Shown here one piece after another: positions 52,068 to 61,265 of a stretch of DNA of 64,000 nucleotides. Numbering within the stretch: the stretch's first letter is position 1; every line of letters starts with the position of its first letter. The notes under the pieces were generated by a model that saw nothing but the letters and a program-made list of their open reading frames with translations, had not been told where the DNA came from and made no database searches. The translations under genes and the position numbers were made by a program. This stretch comes from Conexibacter sp. (GTDB lineage: Bacteria > Actinomycetota > Thermoleophilia > Solirubrobacterales > 70-9). The DNA lies in NCBI GenBank assembly GCA_018263295.1, contig JADFCZ010000014.1, forward strand, positions 1 through 64,000. Reading direction: 5' to 3'.

Positions 52068-53678
52068 CTACTCGACGATGCCGCGCGCCAGCTCGGGCAC
52101 CGCGCCCCGCTGATCGGAAGCCTCGGCCTGCTCGTCCTCGCCGGCCGGCTCGGGTCGCCTGGCGATCAGGAACCAGGCGAGGATCGCTCCCGCGCCGGCG
52201 ACGGCGGCCGAGATGCCGATCGACGTGGTCAGCCCGCTGATGAAGGCGTCGTGCGCTGCCGTCGCCGCCTGCTGGGCGACGTCCGGCGGCAGGCCGGCGA
52301 GCGTCTGGTCGAGGCCGCCGCTGCCGAGCTGCTGGGAGATCGACTCGACCTGCGCGGCGGGGATCCCGGAGCCGGTCAGCCCCGACTCGAGATCGGTCCG
52401 GCTGGTGCCCTGGAAGATCGCGCCGAGGACGGCGACGCCGAACGTGCCTCCGACCATCCGCGACATCGAGAGCAGACCGGACGCGAGGCCCGACTTGGTG
52501 ACGTGGACGGCGTTCATCGCCGCCGTCGACATCGGCGACATCGTCAGCCCGATCCCGAAGCCCATGAGGATGAACGGCACCAGCAGCGAGCTGTAACCGG
52601 AGGTGTCGGAGATCTGCGCCTGCAGGAGCAGCGACACGGCGACGAGCGCGAGCCCGGCGACGATCGGCACCCGGGCGCCGATCCGGTCCGTCATCCGGCC
52701 GGCGATCGGCGCCACGACCATGATCACGATCGTCGTCGGGAGGAACCTGACGCCGGCCTCCAGCGGCGAGTAGCCGAGGATGTTCTGGATGTAGAGCGCC
52801 ATGAAGAAGAACATCCCGAGCATCGAGAACGAGATGATGAAAGCGACCACCAGGGCACCCGCGAAGTTGCGGTTGCGGAGGAAGTCGAACTGGACGATGG
52901 GGGCGCGAACCTTGCCCTCGAGCCAGACGAACGCCCCCAGCAGGGCGATCGATGCAGCGATCAATCCGAGGATCCGCTCCGAGCCCCAGCCCCAGCTGTT
53001 GCCCTCGATCAGGGCGAGGACGCCGGCGGTGAGCCCGGCGGTCAGGACGGCGGTGCCGGCCCAGTCGATCTCGCGACCGACGGTCTCGTCCCGGGACTCG
53101 CGGACTGCGAACAGGGCGGTGACGATCGCCCCGGCTGCGACCGGGATGTTCAGGTAGAAGATCGCGCGCCAGGAGACGTGCTCGGTGAGGAAGCCGCCGA
53201 GCAGCGGGCCGAGCGCGAGCGCAAGCGCCGAGACGCCGGCCCAGGTCCCGATCGCGCGGCCGCGCTCGGACGGCGGGAAGGCGTTGGTGATGATCGAGAG
53301 GGTCGCCGGCATCATCAGCGAGGCGCCGATGCCCTGGGTGATGCGGCTGGCGACGAGGGCGCCGGTCGAGGGGGCGAGGCCGGCGGTCGCGGAGGAGATC
53401 GCGAACAGGATCACGCCGGTCATGAACATGCGGCGGCGGCCGAGGATGTCGCCGAGGCGCCCACCGGTCGCGAGCAGGACCGCGAACGAGAGGCTGTAGC
53501 CGTTGATGACCCACTCGAGCGAGGAGATCGAGGCGCCGAGATCCTTCTGGATCGACGGCAGCGCGACGTTCATGACCGTGTTGTCGAGCATGATCATGAA
53601 CAGGGCGAAGCACATCGCCGCGAGCGTCCACCACTTGGCGTTCTCGTCGGTGATCAGGTGTCCGAAGCGCTGGGTCAT
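52068..53678 (-). CDS. DHA2 (EmrB/QacA) drug-efflux MFS transporter
   Basis: This 536-aa protein has about 14 membrane helices. Motifs are TVMNVALPSIQKDLGASISSLEWVINGY (motif D1 region, shown in part), GRLGDILGRRRMF (motif A) and GALVASRITQGIGASLMMPA (motif C region). It would expel lipophilic drugs using the proton gradient. Its ATG overlaps the marR stop (ATGA), so the two form an operon. Confidence 0.93.
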   Translation of the reverse strand: MTQRFGHLITDENAKWWTLAAMCFALFMIMLDNTVMNVALPSIQKDLGASISSLEWVINGYSLSFAVLLATGGRLGDILGRRRMFMTGVILFAISSATAGLAPSTGALVASRITQGIGASLMMPATLSIITNAFPPSERGRAIGTWAGVSALALALGPLLGGFLTEHVSWRAIFYLNIPVAAGAIVTALFAVRESRDETVGREIDWAGTAVLTAGLTAGVLALIEGNSWGWGSERILGLIAASIALLGAFVWLEGKVRAPIVQFDFLRNRNFAGALVVAFIISFSMLGMFFFMALYIQNILGYSPLEAGVRFLPTTIVIMVVAPIAGRMTDRIGARVPIVAGLALVAVSLLLQAQISDTSGYSSLLVPFILMGFGIGLTMSPMSTAAMNAVHVTKSGLASGLLSMSRMVGGTFGVAVLGAIFQGTSRTDLESGLTGSGIPAAQVESISQQLGSGGLDQTLAGLPPDVAQQAATAAHDAFISGLTTSIGISAAVAGAGAILAWFLIARRPEPAGEDEQAEASDQRGAVPELARGIVE

Positions 53679-54166
53679 CCGCGCGTCCCCCCGATCACGG
53701 TTCGACCCGCGATCCGCTCGGTCGCCGCGAGCGGAACGAGCGCGTCGTGGACCCGTTCGCGCTCGGCCGGGGTCAGGGTGTTAAGGAAGCCGTCGATCTG
53801 CGCCCGGCGGAGCGCGACGAGGTCGTCGGCGAGCTCGAGCCCGGGCGCGGTCGTCGCGAAGAGGCGCACGCGGCGATCCGTGGTCGACTCGCGGCGGGTC
53901 ACGAAGCCCTTCTGGACGAGGCCGTCGAGAGCGCGGCTGACCGCGGCGGGGGAGGCTCCGATGCGCTCCGCGATCCGGCCACCCGAGACCGGCTCCGGGT
54001 CGGCGCAGGCGAGCGTCACGAGCGCCCGGACCTGCGAGACCGTCAGGTCGTTCTCCTCGATCGCCTTGAAGCGATCCTCCTCGGGCGTGAGCATGATCGC
54101 CCGCATCAGCCCGTAGACGAGGTCGCCGGTGGTGGCGTTGCCGGTTGTCGAGGAAGATGCTTGCAC
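53675..54166 (-). CDS. MarR family regulator of the DHA2 efflux pump
   Basis: The 163-aa form from GTG 54166 is preferred over the preceding TTG. The winged helix includes VSGGRIAERIGASPAAVSRALDGLVQKGFVTRRESTTDRRVRL (shown in part). It is the first gene of a marR-efflux operon, a layout that usually means drug-inducible derepression. A GCAAT-G-ATTGC palindrome lies directly before the start. No Shine-Dalgarno sequence is visible, so a leaderless mRNA is possible. Confidence 0.88.
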   Translation of the reverse strand: MQASSSTTGNATTGDLVYGLMRAIMLTPEEDRFKAIEENDLTVSQVRALVTLACADPEPVSGGRIAERIGASPAAVSRALDGLVQKGFVTRRESTTDRRVRLFATTAPGLELADDLVALRRAQIDGFLNTLTPAERERVHDALVPLAATERIAGRTVIGGTRG

Positions 54167-54170
54167 CAAC

Positions 54171-54181
54171 GCAATGATTGC
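54171..54181. promoter_or_regulatory. Candidate operator of the marR-efflux operon
   Basis: GCAAT-G-ATTGC is a perfect short palindrome within a stretch where TTGCAC/TTGCGC-like half-sites recur, 5-15 bp upstream of the marR start. Confidence 0.45.
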
Positions 54182-54296
54182 ACTTGCGCATGGACCGGAG
54201 TGTGAGACGGCTCACTGTCAGGAAGCCATCCGGGGGCGCGACTACCTTGAAGAGTCCGATGGAAGCGTCCCGAAACCCCTTCGACACCGCATCCCA

Positions 54297-55583
54297 GTGC
54301 CGCTGGGCGACCCGTCCGCGTCCGTCAGGGCGATCGGTGACCGGATCGTCATCGAGGGCCTGACGGTCGCCGACGAGCGGGCCGCGAAGGTCGTCCGCGA
54401 GCGCGCGGAGGCCGGCTCTCCGGCGCCCGAGACGGTCGCGAAGGCGATCGAGATCGGCGCCCGGGTGATCGACTCTGAGGGGACGGCGACGAACGTCGAC
54501 TACGTCCAGCGCGTCTTCGAGGAGCGCGTCGGCAAGCTCCACGGGGACCTCGCCGAGACCCTGGAGGCCGGCAGCGCCGAGATCGCCAACCACATCGCCG
54601 AGAACTTCGACACCGAGCGCGCCGACTCCGTCCAGGGCGAGATCAAGCAGATGCTGGTGACGGCGATCCAGCACCAGCAGCAGGAGCTGCAGAAGCTGCT
54701 GACGGCCGAGGACCCGAGCAACCCGCTGGTGGCGGTCCAGATCCGCTCCGCCAAGGCGATGCTCGAGGCCGAGGAGCGCCATCGCAAGGAGCTCGCCGAC
54801 CTCCGCGAGAGCAACACCAAGGAGAACCGGGCGCTGCACGCCCAGGTCCGTGAGCTGACCGAACGCGTGAGCGTCCAGCTCGAGCGCAACGAGGGCGACC
54901 TGCGCGTCGCCGAGGCCGAGGAGGCCGGGACCCGGAAGGGGTTCAGCTTCGAGGAGGACGTGTTCGGCGCCGTCTCCGAGATCGCGGCCGCACGCGGCGA
55001 CTGCGCGACCCACACCGGCGCCGAGGGCGCCGAGGGCGGCGGCAAGAAGGGCGACGTCCTCGTCGAGCTCGGAGCGGCCGACGGCCCGGCGCTGGGCCGG
55101 ATCGTCTTCGAGGTCAAGGACAAGAAGCTCTCGAAGAACGCCGCCTGGCAGGAGCTGAACGAGGCGATGGCCGCCCGCGCAGCCTCCTACGGCGTGCTGG
55201 TCGTCGCCGGCGAGGAGCGGGTGCCGTCCGGTCGCGAGCAGCTCCGCGAGTACGAGGGCAACAAGCTGATCGTCGCGGTAGATCGCGAGGAGGCGGACTC
55301 GCTTGCGCTGGCCGTGGCCTACCGCCTCGCCGCCGCACGCGTCTCGATGGCGCGCGACCGCGAGCTCACCGTCGACGCCGCCGAAGTCCGGGCCGTCGCC
55401 GAGGAGGCGACGTCGTGTCTGCGCCAGGCGCAGGCGATCCGCTCGGCGCTGACGGGCATCAAGACCTCCTCCGACAAGGCCAAGACCGGCCTGAACGAGA
55501 TGGTCGAGGCCGTCGGCTCGAAGCTCGAGCGGATCGACGCGCTCGTCGCCGAGGCCGACGCCGCCGGCCGTACCGAGGGCTGA
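54297..55583 (+). CDS. Coiled-coil protein with DUF2130/PD-(D/E)XK-like C-terminal domain
   Basis: The preferred start is GTG 54297, giving 428 aa; the track start at 54129 overlaps the opposite marR promoter. Residues about 15-205 are charged helix, likely coiled coil. About residues 215-345 contain GFSFEEDVFGAVSEIA, then GDVLVEL, RIVFEVKDKK and a Q-E-L-N helix before YGVLVVAGEE. That order resembles the D-(E)xK core of restriction-like folds, and DUF2130, with D in GDVLVEL and E-K in FEVKDKK. Nuclease activity is inferred. A second helical region forms the C-terminus. Confidence 0.78.
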   Translation: MPLGDPSASVRAIGDRIVIEGLTVADERAAKVVRERAEAGSPAPETVAKAIEIGARVIDSEGTATNVDYVQRVFEERVGKLHGDLAETLEAGSAEIANHIAENFDTERADSVQGEIKQMLVTAIQHQQQELQKLLTAEDPSNPLVAVQIRSAKAMLEAEERHRKELADLRESNTKENRALHAQVRELTERVSVQLERNEGDLRVAEAEEAGTRKGFSFEEDVFGAVSEIAAARGDCATHTGAEGAEGGGKKGDVLVELGAADGPALGRIVFEVKDKKLSKNAAWQELNEAMAARAASYGVLVVAGEERVPSGREQLREYEGNKLIVAVDREEADSLALAVAYRLAAARVSMARDRELTVDAAEVRAVAEEATSCLRQAQAIRSALTGIKTSSDKAKTGLNEMVEAVGSKLERIDALVAEADAAGRTEG

Positions 55584-55592
55584 CCCCGGCCC

Positions 55593-56771
55593 TCAGACCG
55601 GCTCGAGCACGGTCGGGTCGAGTGCGGCCGGGGACGTGAAGCCGGAGAGGCCCAACGTCAGGTCGAGCTCGGCCAGGGTCCAGCGGAGGACCTTCTCGAC
55701 GCCGTCGGAGCCCTCGAGCGCCATGCCCCAGAGGTAGGGGCGGCCGAGCAGGACCGCGTCGGCGCCGAGCGCGAGCGCCTTGAATGCGTCAGCGCCCGAG
55801 CGGATGCCGCTGTCGAAAAGAACGGTCAGGTCGTCGCCGACGGCCGCGGACACGTCGGGGAGGGCCTCGAAGGCGGCGATGGCGCCGTCGACCTGCCGGC
55901 CGCCGTGGTTGGAGACGACGACGCCCTCGACGCCGCGCTCGCGTGCCTCCCGCGCGTCGTCGGGATGGAGGATGCCCTTGAGGAGGATCGGCACCGACGT
56001 CCGCGACCGCAGCCACTCGAGGTCGTCCCAGGTCAGGCTCGGGTTTCCGAAGGCGCCGATGAACTTGCCGATCGCGGGTCCGGGATCGTCCTCGGGCGGT
56101 TGCTCGAGGCCGTCGCGGAAGACCGGGTCGGAGAAGAAGTTCGCGAGGCCGATCCCCTCGATCGCCGGGAGGTAGGCGTTCTGGAGGTCGCGCGGCTTCC
56201 AGCCCGGGAAGGCGTTGTCGACCGTGACCATGATCGCCTCGTAGCCGGCTGCCTCGGCGCGGCTCACGAAGCTCTCGCAGAGCTCCGGGTCGTTCGGCCA
56301 GTAGAGCTGGAACATCCGCGGCGAGTCGCCGATCGCCTCGGCGACCGCCTCGATCGTGTGGCCGGAGACCGTGCCGACGGTGACGGGGACGCCGACGCGC
56401 TCGGCTCCCGCGGCGCTGGCCAGCTCGCCGTCGGGGTGGACGATCATCTGCGCCCCGACCGGCGCCAGCGCCAGCGGGGCGGGCCATTCCCGTCCGAACG
56501 GCACGGTTCTCAGGTCGCGCACGGCGACGTCGCGGAGCATCCTCGGGACGATCCGCCACGCGTCGAGCGCCTCCCGGTTCGCGCGTTCGGTGCCGCCGGT
56601 CCCGGCCGAGCCGAAGACGTATCCGGCGGCCCGTTCGTCGAGCGCCTCGGCCGCGGCCGCCTCGAGGCCGCGCCAGTCGACCGGGAGGCTCGGTCGCTCG
56701 CCGCCCGCTCCCGCCAGGTAGATCGACCGGTAGTGGTCGCCGAACTGCTCGCGGGGAGGGTCCGGCGTCAC
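55593..56771 (-). CDS. FMN-dependent alpha-hydroxy acid oxidase (lactate 2-monooxygenase-like)
   Basis: This 392-aa TIM-barrel flavoprotein has LALAPVGAQMIVHPDGE, MFQLYWPND, ILLKGILHPDDA and the catalytic SNHGGRQVDGA, with the FMN phosphate site DSGIRSGADAFKALALGADAV (in part) near the end. The longer segments around the barrel recall lactate 2-monooxygenase. It starts at GTG 56771 and is last in a YgfZ-lipoprotein-oxidase run. Confidence 0.9.
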   Translation of the reverse strand: MTPDPPREQFGDHYRSIYLAGAGGERPSLPVDWRGLEAAAAEALDERAAGYVFGSAGTGGTERANREALDAWRIVPRMLRDVAVRDLRTVPFGREWPAPLALAPVGAQMIVHPDGELASAAGAERVGVPVTVGTVSGHTIEAVAEAIGDSPRMFQLYWPNDPELCESFVSRAEAAGYEAIMVTVDNAFPGWKPRDLQNAYLPAIEGIGLANFFSDPVFRDGLEQPPEDDPGPAIGKFIGAFGNPSLTWDDLEWLRSRTSVPILLKGILHPDDAREARERGVEGVVVSNHGGRQVDGAIAAFEALPDVSAAVGDDLTVLFDSGIRSGADAFKALALGADAVLLGRPYLWGMALEGSDGVEKVLRWTLAELDLTLGLSGFTSPAALDPTVLEPV

Positions 56772-56781
56772 GGCGGCCCGC

Positions 56782-57180
56782 TCAGGGAAGCAGGAGCTCG
56801 TTCTGGGCGCTCGGCCGTGGCGCCCCGACCGTCATCGTCGACGAGGAGATCGTCGGGACGTTCGACTCGATCGAGTACTCGCCGGTCTCGAGTTCGAGCT
56901 GGAGCGATCCGACGCCGCCGGCGGGGATCGGATCGGTGCTGCCGTTGCTGGGTCCGTTGAACGCGACCTCGACGTCGTCGGCGGACTGGTTCGAGATGGT
57001 CACGGTCGCGAGGCCGGCGCCGACGCGGTCGGGCACGACGACGACCTTGCGGTTGTCGACCTTGGCGCTCAGTTCCACCGGCACCGGCGGTCGCGGCTCG
57101 TTCGGGTGGTCCTCGGCGCCGCATCCGGCGACGAGGACGACGGCGACGACCAGCCCTGCTGCGGCGCATCTACCTCTCAT
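56782..57180 (-). CDS. Small lipoprotein with beta-sandwich body
   Basis: This 132-aa protein has a lipoprotein signal ending VVLVAGCGAE. The body alternates short strands (KVVVVPDRVGAGLATVTISN, LQLELETGEYSIES), suggestive of a cupredoxin/Ig-like sandwich, but no copper ligands are complete. The function is unknown. It lies between ygfZ and the FMN oxidase on the same strand. Confidence 0.72.
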   Translation of the reverse strand: MRGRCAAAGLVVAVVLVAGCGAEDHPNEPRPPVPVELSAKVDNRKVVVVPDRVGAGLATVTISNQSADDVEVAFNGPSNGSTDPIPAGGVGSLQLELETGEYSIESNVPTISSSTMTVGAPRPSAQNELLLP

Positions 57181-57227
57181 CCGCCGGTGAATCTACCCGA
57201 AGATCCGGCGACCGTCGCCGGAACCGG

Positions 57228-58172
57228 TCAGGTGCCGACGGCCTCGACGACCGCAACGACGCCGTCGCCGACCCGCACTTCGTCGCCCGGCTCGACCTCG
57301 CGGCGGAGGATCGCGAGGGCGAGCGGCCCCTCGGCCGGGGAGATCACCGCGGTCCCGATCACGCCGACCTCGCGGTCTCCGGCGAGGACCGGATCGCCCG
57401 CGGCGACCGGCTCGGAGGGCCGGAGGCGGCGGAGGTGGCGGTTCGGCTTGCCCTTGTAATGGAGGCGGGCGACGGTCTCCTGGCCGATGTAGCAACCCTT
57501 GGTGAAGCTGACGGCCCGCTCGTCGATCGCGGCTTCGGCCGGCATCGTCTGCGGGCCGATCTCGCGGCCGACCCGCGGGCGCCCGGTCTCGACCCTGGCG
57601 ATATCGGCGGCGTCCTCGGAGACCGGCTGTGCACCTTCGGCGAGCAGGTGCGCGGTCACGGCCGCGACGGCGTCGGCGGGAACGAGCAGGTCGGCGCCGG
57701 CGTCGGTGGCGATCACCCGGCAGGCGGCTCCGGCGACGAAGCGCTCGGCGTGCGCGTGCTCGGGGCCGAGGGGTGCGTCGCCGGCGAGCTTCGGGGCCAG
57801 CGGGCCTAGCAGCGAGAGCAGGGCCCCGCCGGAGTCGTCTCGCTCGACCGTCGCGTCCCGGCCGACGTTGTAGGTGCCGAGGTGGCGGGCGAGCAGCTCG
57901 CCGGTCTCGGGCTCCGTGTCGATCAGGAACTCGCCCTCTCCGATCCGCAGCACCCTCATGTCGGCCCGGACCTTGCCCTTGCGGTCGAGCAGGGCGGCGT
58001 AGCAGCCTTCGCCCGGCGCGAGCGCTTCGACGTCGTTGGTCAGCTGACCCTGCAGGAACTCCGCGGCCTCGCCGCCGCGGACCACGAGACGCGGTCGTCC
58101 GGAGCGATCGACCAGCCCGGCCTCCTCGCGCAGGGCGCGGTACTGGGCGTCGAGCTCGAGGGTCGCTTCCAC
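57228..58172 (-). CDS. ygfZ: YgfZ/GcvT-type folate-binding protein (Fe-S cluster maintenance)
   Basis: GTG 58172, with CGGGAG 5 nt upstream, gives 314 aa; the longer track start is in the divergent promoter. The product has a GcvT-like fold with RLVVRGGEAAEFLQGQLTND and the YgfZ signature KGCYIGQETVARLHY. The Cys of KGCYIGQE is present. YgfZ proteins support Fe-S enzymes and tRNA thiolation. The start lies 33 bp from the palindrome that precedes the metal operon. Confidence 0.9.
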   Translation of the reverse strand: MEATLELDAQYRALREEAGLVDRSGRPRLVVRGGEAAEFLQGQLTNDVEALAPGEGCYAALLDRKGKVRADMRVLRIGEGEFLIDTEPETGELLARHLGTYNVGRDATVERDDSGGALLSLLGPLAPKLAGDAPLGPEHAHAERFVAGAACRVIATDAGADLLVPADAVAAVTAHLLAEGAQPVSEDAADIARVETGRPRVGREIGPQTMPAEAAIDERAVSFTKGCYIGQETVARLHYKGKPNRHLRRLRPSEPVAAGDPVLAGDREVGVIGTAVISPAEGPLALAILRREVEPGDEVRVGDGVVAVVEAVGT

Positions 58173-58205
58173 GGCTCCCGATTGTAGGAGGGTCGCTTTC
58201 TTCCG

Positions 58206-58227
58206 AAAGTTGGATGTGTCAAACTTT
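58206..58227. promoter_or_regulatory. 22-bp imperfect palindrome before the metal operon (candidate DtxR/MntR-family box)
   Basis: The arms AAAGTT and AACTTT are perfect complements, and 8 of 11 positions pair across the axis. The layout resembles known MntR boxes of Bacillus (AA..TT...AAACTTT). The operon it precedes encodes a DtxR-family regulator, so this is the likely site of metal-dependent control. It lies only 6 bp before the oxidase ATG and 33 bp from ygfZ. Confidence 0.55.
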
Positions 58228-58233
58228 TGGGCG

Positions 58234-59358
58234 ATGTCCTCACGAAACACCCGTGACGCCCTGGGCGGCCGGATCAGCCGCCGCCGGCTGCTCGCCGGCG
58301 GCGCCATCGCGGGAATGTCGATCCCGGCCCTGCACGAGCTGATCCCGCACCAGGGGCTGCACGGCGGGGGCGGCAGCGCCGAGGCCTCCGGGGGTCACGC
58401 CGGTCACGGTATGGGGGCGGACGGCGCGATGGAGGAGATGGGCGCGACGGGCGCGATGGGCCACGCCGACCACGCGGCGTTCGGGACGGGGACGGTCGAC
58501 CACTCCTTCAACGGGTTCGACCCGGAGGCGATGCTCCGCGACTTCGACTGGGGCCGGACCCGGCGCCTGCCCGGGGGGCGCGTCCTCAGGGAGTGGGACA
58601 TCGTCGCGCAGGACCGCGAGATCGAGGTGGCGCCGGGCGTGCGGTACGCGGCCTGGACCTACAACGGCCGGGTCCCTGGTCCGACGCTCCGCTGCCGTGA
58701 GGGGGAGCGGCTGCGGATCCGGTTCGTCAACGCGTCCACGCACCCGCACACGATGCATTTCCACGGCGTCCACTCGGCCTTCATGGACGGGATGCCGGGG
58801 ATCGGCGAGGAGCGCGGCGGCGGACAGATCGAGCCCGGTGAGAGCTTCGACTACGAGTTCGACGCCGAGCCGTTCGGCATGCACCTCTACCACTGCCACG
58901 TCGCGCCGCTGGCGGCGCACATCGCCAAGGGCCTCTACGGGGCCTTCATCATCGATCCGAAGGAGGGCCGCCCCGAGGCCGACGAGATGGTGATGGTGAT
59001 GAACGCCTTCGACACCAACTTCGACTTCGGGAACGAGGTCTACGCGGTCAACACGGTCGGCTTCGCCTACCAGGACCGGCCGATCAGGGTCAAGCGCGAC
59101 GAGCTCGTGCGGATCTACCTGGCCAACCTCGTCGAATACGACCCGATCAACTCGTTCCACCTCCACGGGAACTTCTTCCACCACTTCCCGACGGGCACGT
59201 CGCTGGAGCCGGCGGAGTTCACCGACATCGTCGTCCAGGGCCAGGCGCAGCGATGCATCCTCGAGATGCGCTTCCCGAAGCCGGGCCGCTACATGTTCCA
59301 CGGGCACAAGACCGAGTTCGCCGAGCTCGGCTGGTCCGGCTTCTTCGAGGTGAGCTGA
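58234..59358 (+). CDS. Two-domain multicopper oxidase with His/Met-rich linker, Tat-exported
   Basis: The 374-aa product from ATG 58234 has a twin-arginine signal (ISRRRLLAGGAIAGMS). A His/Met/Gly-rich linker follows at about 45-90 (with GGHAGHGMGAD and MGHADHAAFG). The copper motifs are TMHFHGVHSAF, YHCHVAPLAAH, FHLHGNFF and FHGHKTEF, giving four HxH pairs for the trinuclear centre. Cys in YHCH and His in LAAH supply type I copper. It would oxidise a substrate, possibly Fe(II), Mn(II) or Cu(I), outside the membrane. It leads the ZIP-DtxR-NRAMP operon. Confidence 0.9.
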   Translation: MSSRNTRDALGGRISRRRLLAGGAIAGMSIPALHELIPHQGLHGGGGSAEASGGHAGHGMGADGAMEEMGATGAMGHADHAAFGTGTVDHSFNGFDPEAMLRDFDWGRTRRLPGGRVLREWDIVAQDREIEVAPGVRYAAWTYNGRVPGPTLRCREGERLRIRFVNASTHPHTMHFHGVHSAFMDGMPGIGEERGGGQIEPGESFDYEFDAEPFGMHLYHCHVAPLAAHIAKGLYGAFIIDPKEGRPEADEMVMVMNAFDTNFDFGNEVYAVNTVGFAYQDRPIRVKRDELVRIYLANLVEYDPINSFHLHGNFFHHFPTGTSLEPAEFTDIVVQGQAQRCILEMRFPKPGRYMFHGHKTEFAELGWSGFFEVS

Positions 59359-59359
59359 A

Positions 59360-60553
59360 GTGGAGGCTGGGACCGGCACGGACATCGGCTCCTCGCGCCC
59401 GCCGGCGTGGCTCCTCGGCGCCGTGCCGCTGGCGCTGCTTGCGGTCGCGGTCGTCCTGCTCGTCACCGTCGGCGCCCCCGGCCTCGGCGATCGCAACGGC
59501 GTGCCGGTCGAGGACCTCGCGGTCGAGCGGACCGAGCTGACGCCGGGGGAGATCGCGCTGACGGTCCGCAACGAGGGCCCCGACCCGGTCTCGATCGAGC
59601 AGGTCTCCGTCAACGACGGCTACTTCCCGTTCACCGGCGGCGGCGAGGTCGGCAGGCTCGGCTCGGCGACGCTGACGGTGCCCTACCCGTGGGTCGAGGG
59701 CGAGGCCTACGAGATCTTCCTGCTGACCTCGACCGGGGCGACCGTCGTCGCCAACGTCGACGCCGCCGCCGAGACGCCATCGGTCGATCCGGGCTTCCTC
59801 GGGCTGATGGCGCTGCTCGGCATCTATGTCGGCGTGATCCCGGTCGCGATCGGGATGCTCTGGTTGCCGCTGCTGCGGCGATCGGGGCCGCAGATCGTTC
59901 GCTGGCTGCTCGCGTTCACGGTCGGCCTGCTCGCCTTCCTCGGCGTCGACGCGCTGCTCGAGGGCCTCGAGGTCGCCGGTGCCGGGCCGCAGGCGTTCGG
60001 CGGGGCGGCGCTGGTCCTGCTCGGCGCTGCCGCGTCGTATCTCCTGCTCGCCTGGGCCGACGCGCGAATGCGCGCTCGCCGGGAGCGGGCCCGCTCCCAG
60101 GGTGCCGCCGGGTTCCAGCTCGCGACGCTGATCGCGATCGGGATCGGCCTGCACAACCTCGGCGAGGGGATCCTGATCGGCTCGGCCTACTCGGCCGGAG
60201 CGCTGGCCCTCGGCTCGTTTCTCGTCGTCGGCTTCGCGATCCACAACACGACCGAGGGTCTCGCGATCGTCGCGCCGCTCGCCGAGGAGCGGGTACCGGT
60301 GCGGAGGCTCGCCGCGCTCGGGCTGATCGCCGGCGCGCCGGCCATCGCCGGGGCCTGGGTCGGCGCTTCGATCTTCAACCCGAGCCTCGTCAGCGTCCTC
60401 TTCGGGCTCGGGATCGGCGCGATCGCGCAGGTGGTGGTCCAGATCTGGCCCGGGGTCAAGCCGGGTTCGGGGCGTGCCGACGGCACCGTCTACGGCGGGC
60501 TGATCGCGGGAGTGCTGGTCATGTACGCGACGGGGCTCCTGATCAGTGCCTGA
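59360..60553 (+). CDS. ZIP family metal transporter with an extra extracytoplasmic domain
   Basis: This 397-aa protein starts at GTG 59360, 1 nt after the oxidase stop. TM1 (about 18-40) is followed by an Ig/cupredoxin-like ectodomain of about 90 residues (ERTELTPGEIALTVRNEGPD...). The ZIP core then shows IGLHNLGEGILIG and VGFAIHNTTEGLAI, whose HNxxEG motifs hold the transport metal. The ectodomain is absent from ordinary ZIPs and could receive metal from the upstream multicopper oxidase. Its stop overlaps the regulator start by 8 nt. Confidence 0.88.
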   Translation: MEAGTGTDIGSSRPPAWLLGAVPLALLAVAVVLLVTVGAPGLGDRNGVPVEDLAVERTELTPGEIALTVRNEGPDPVSIEQVSVNDGYFPFTGGGEVGRLGSATLTVPYPWVEGEAYEIFLLTSTGATVVANVDAAAETPSVDPGFLGLMALLGIYVGVIPVAIGMLWLPLLRRSGPQIVRWLLAFTVGLLAFLGVDALLEGLEVAGAGPQAFGGAALVLLGAAASYLLLAWADARMRARRERARSQGAAGFQLATLIAIGIGLHNLGEGILIGSAYSAGALALGSFLVVGFAIHNTTEGLAIVAPLAEERVPVRRLAALGLIAGAPAIAGAWVGASIFNPSLVSVLFGLGIGAIAQVVVQIWPGVKPGSGRADGTVYGGLIAGVLVMYATGLLISA

Positions 60554-61265
60554 GCCGCTCGCCACACCCGGCAGCCACGGCCGCGATCGGCGCGCGAGCG
60601 CGACCGAGGCGATCGAGGACTACGCGAAGGCGATTCACGCGCTCGCGGCCCGCGAGCCGGGGCCGGTCGGGACGAGCGCCCTCGCCGAGCGGCTCGGCGT
60701 CTCGCCGGGCACGGTGACGGCGATGTGCAAGCGGATGGCCGAACTCGGGCTGGTCAGCTACGAACCCTACCGCGGCGTCGAGCTGACCGAGCCCGGCGAG
60801 CGGATGGCCCTCGAGGTGATCCGCCATCACCGGCTGCTCGAGTCGTTCCTCGCCGAGGCGCTCGGGATGCCATGGGACCAGGTCCACGACGAGGCCGAGG
60901 TGCTCGAGCACTACATCAGCGAGGAGCTCGAGGAGCGGATCGCGATGGCCCTCGGCGATCCCGAGCGGGATCCGCACGGCGACCCGATCCCCGACCGTGA
61001 CCTGCTGATCACCGACCCGATCCCCGGCGTGCCGCTGCTCGAGCTCGAGTCGGGGAGCCGCGGCACCTTCACCCGGGTCTCCGACGGCCGGCCGGAGATG
61101 CTGCGCTTCCTCGACGCCGCCGGGGTCCGGCCCGGTGCCACGCTCGAGGTCCTCCGGCGCGAGCCGTTCGGCGGCGCCGTGGTCGTCGCCTCGGAGGCGG
61201 GGGAGACGCCGATCGGACCCGATCTCGCCGCGAGAATGCTCGTAGCCGTGCCGGGTCCGGGGTGA
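60546..61265 (+). CDS. DtxR/MntR family metal-dependent regulator
   Basis: This 239-aa protein starts at GTG 60546. The N-terminal wHTH is TEAIEDYAKAIHALAAREPG ... VSPGTVTAMCKRMAELGLV. The dimer and metal domain has RHHRLLESFLAEALGMPWDQVHDEAEVLEHYIS (shown in part), whose His/Glu residues match the family's metal ligands. A C-terminal SH3/FeoA-like domain is at about 160-235. It likely represses the operon when Mn(II) or Fe(II) is abundant. It overlaps both neighbours. Confidence 0.93.
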   Translation: MPEPLATPGSHGRDRRASATEAIEDYAKAIHALAAREPGPVGTSALAERLGVSPGTVTAMCKRMAELGLVSYEPYRGVELTEPGERMALEVIRHHRLLESFLAEALGMPWDQVHDEAEVLEHYISEELEERIAMALGDPERDPHGDPIPDRDLLITDPIPGVPLLELESGSRGTFTRVSDGRPEMLRFLDAAGVRPGATLEVLRREPFGGAVVVASEAGETPIGPDLAARMLVAVPGPG

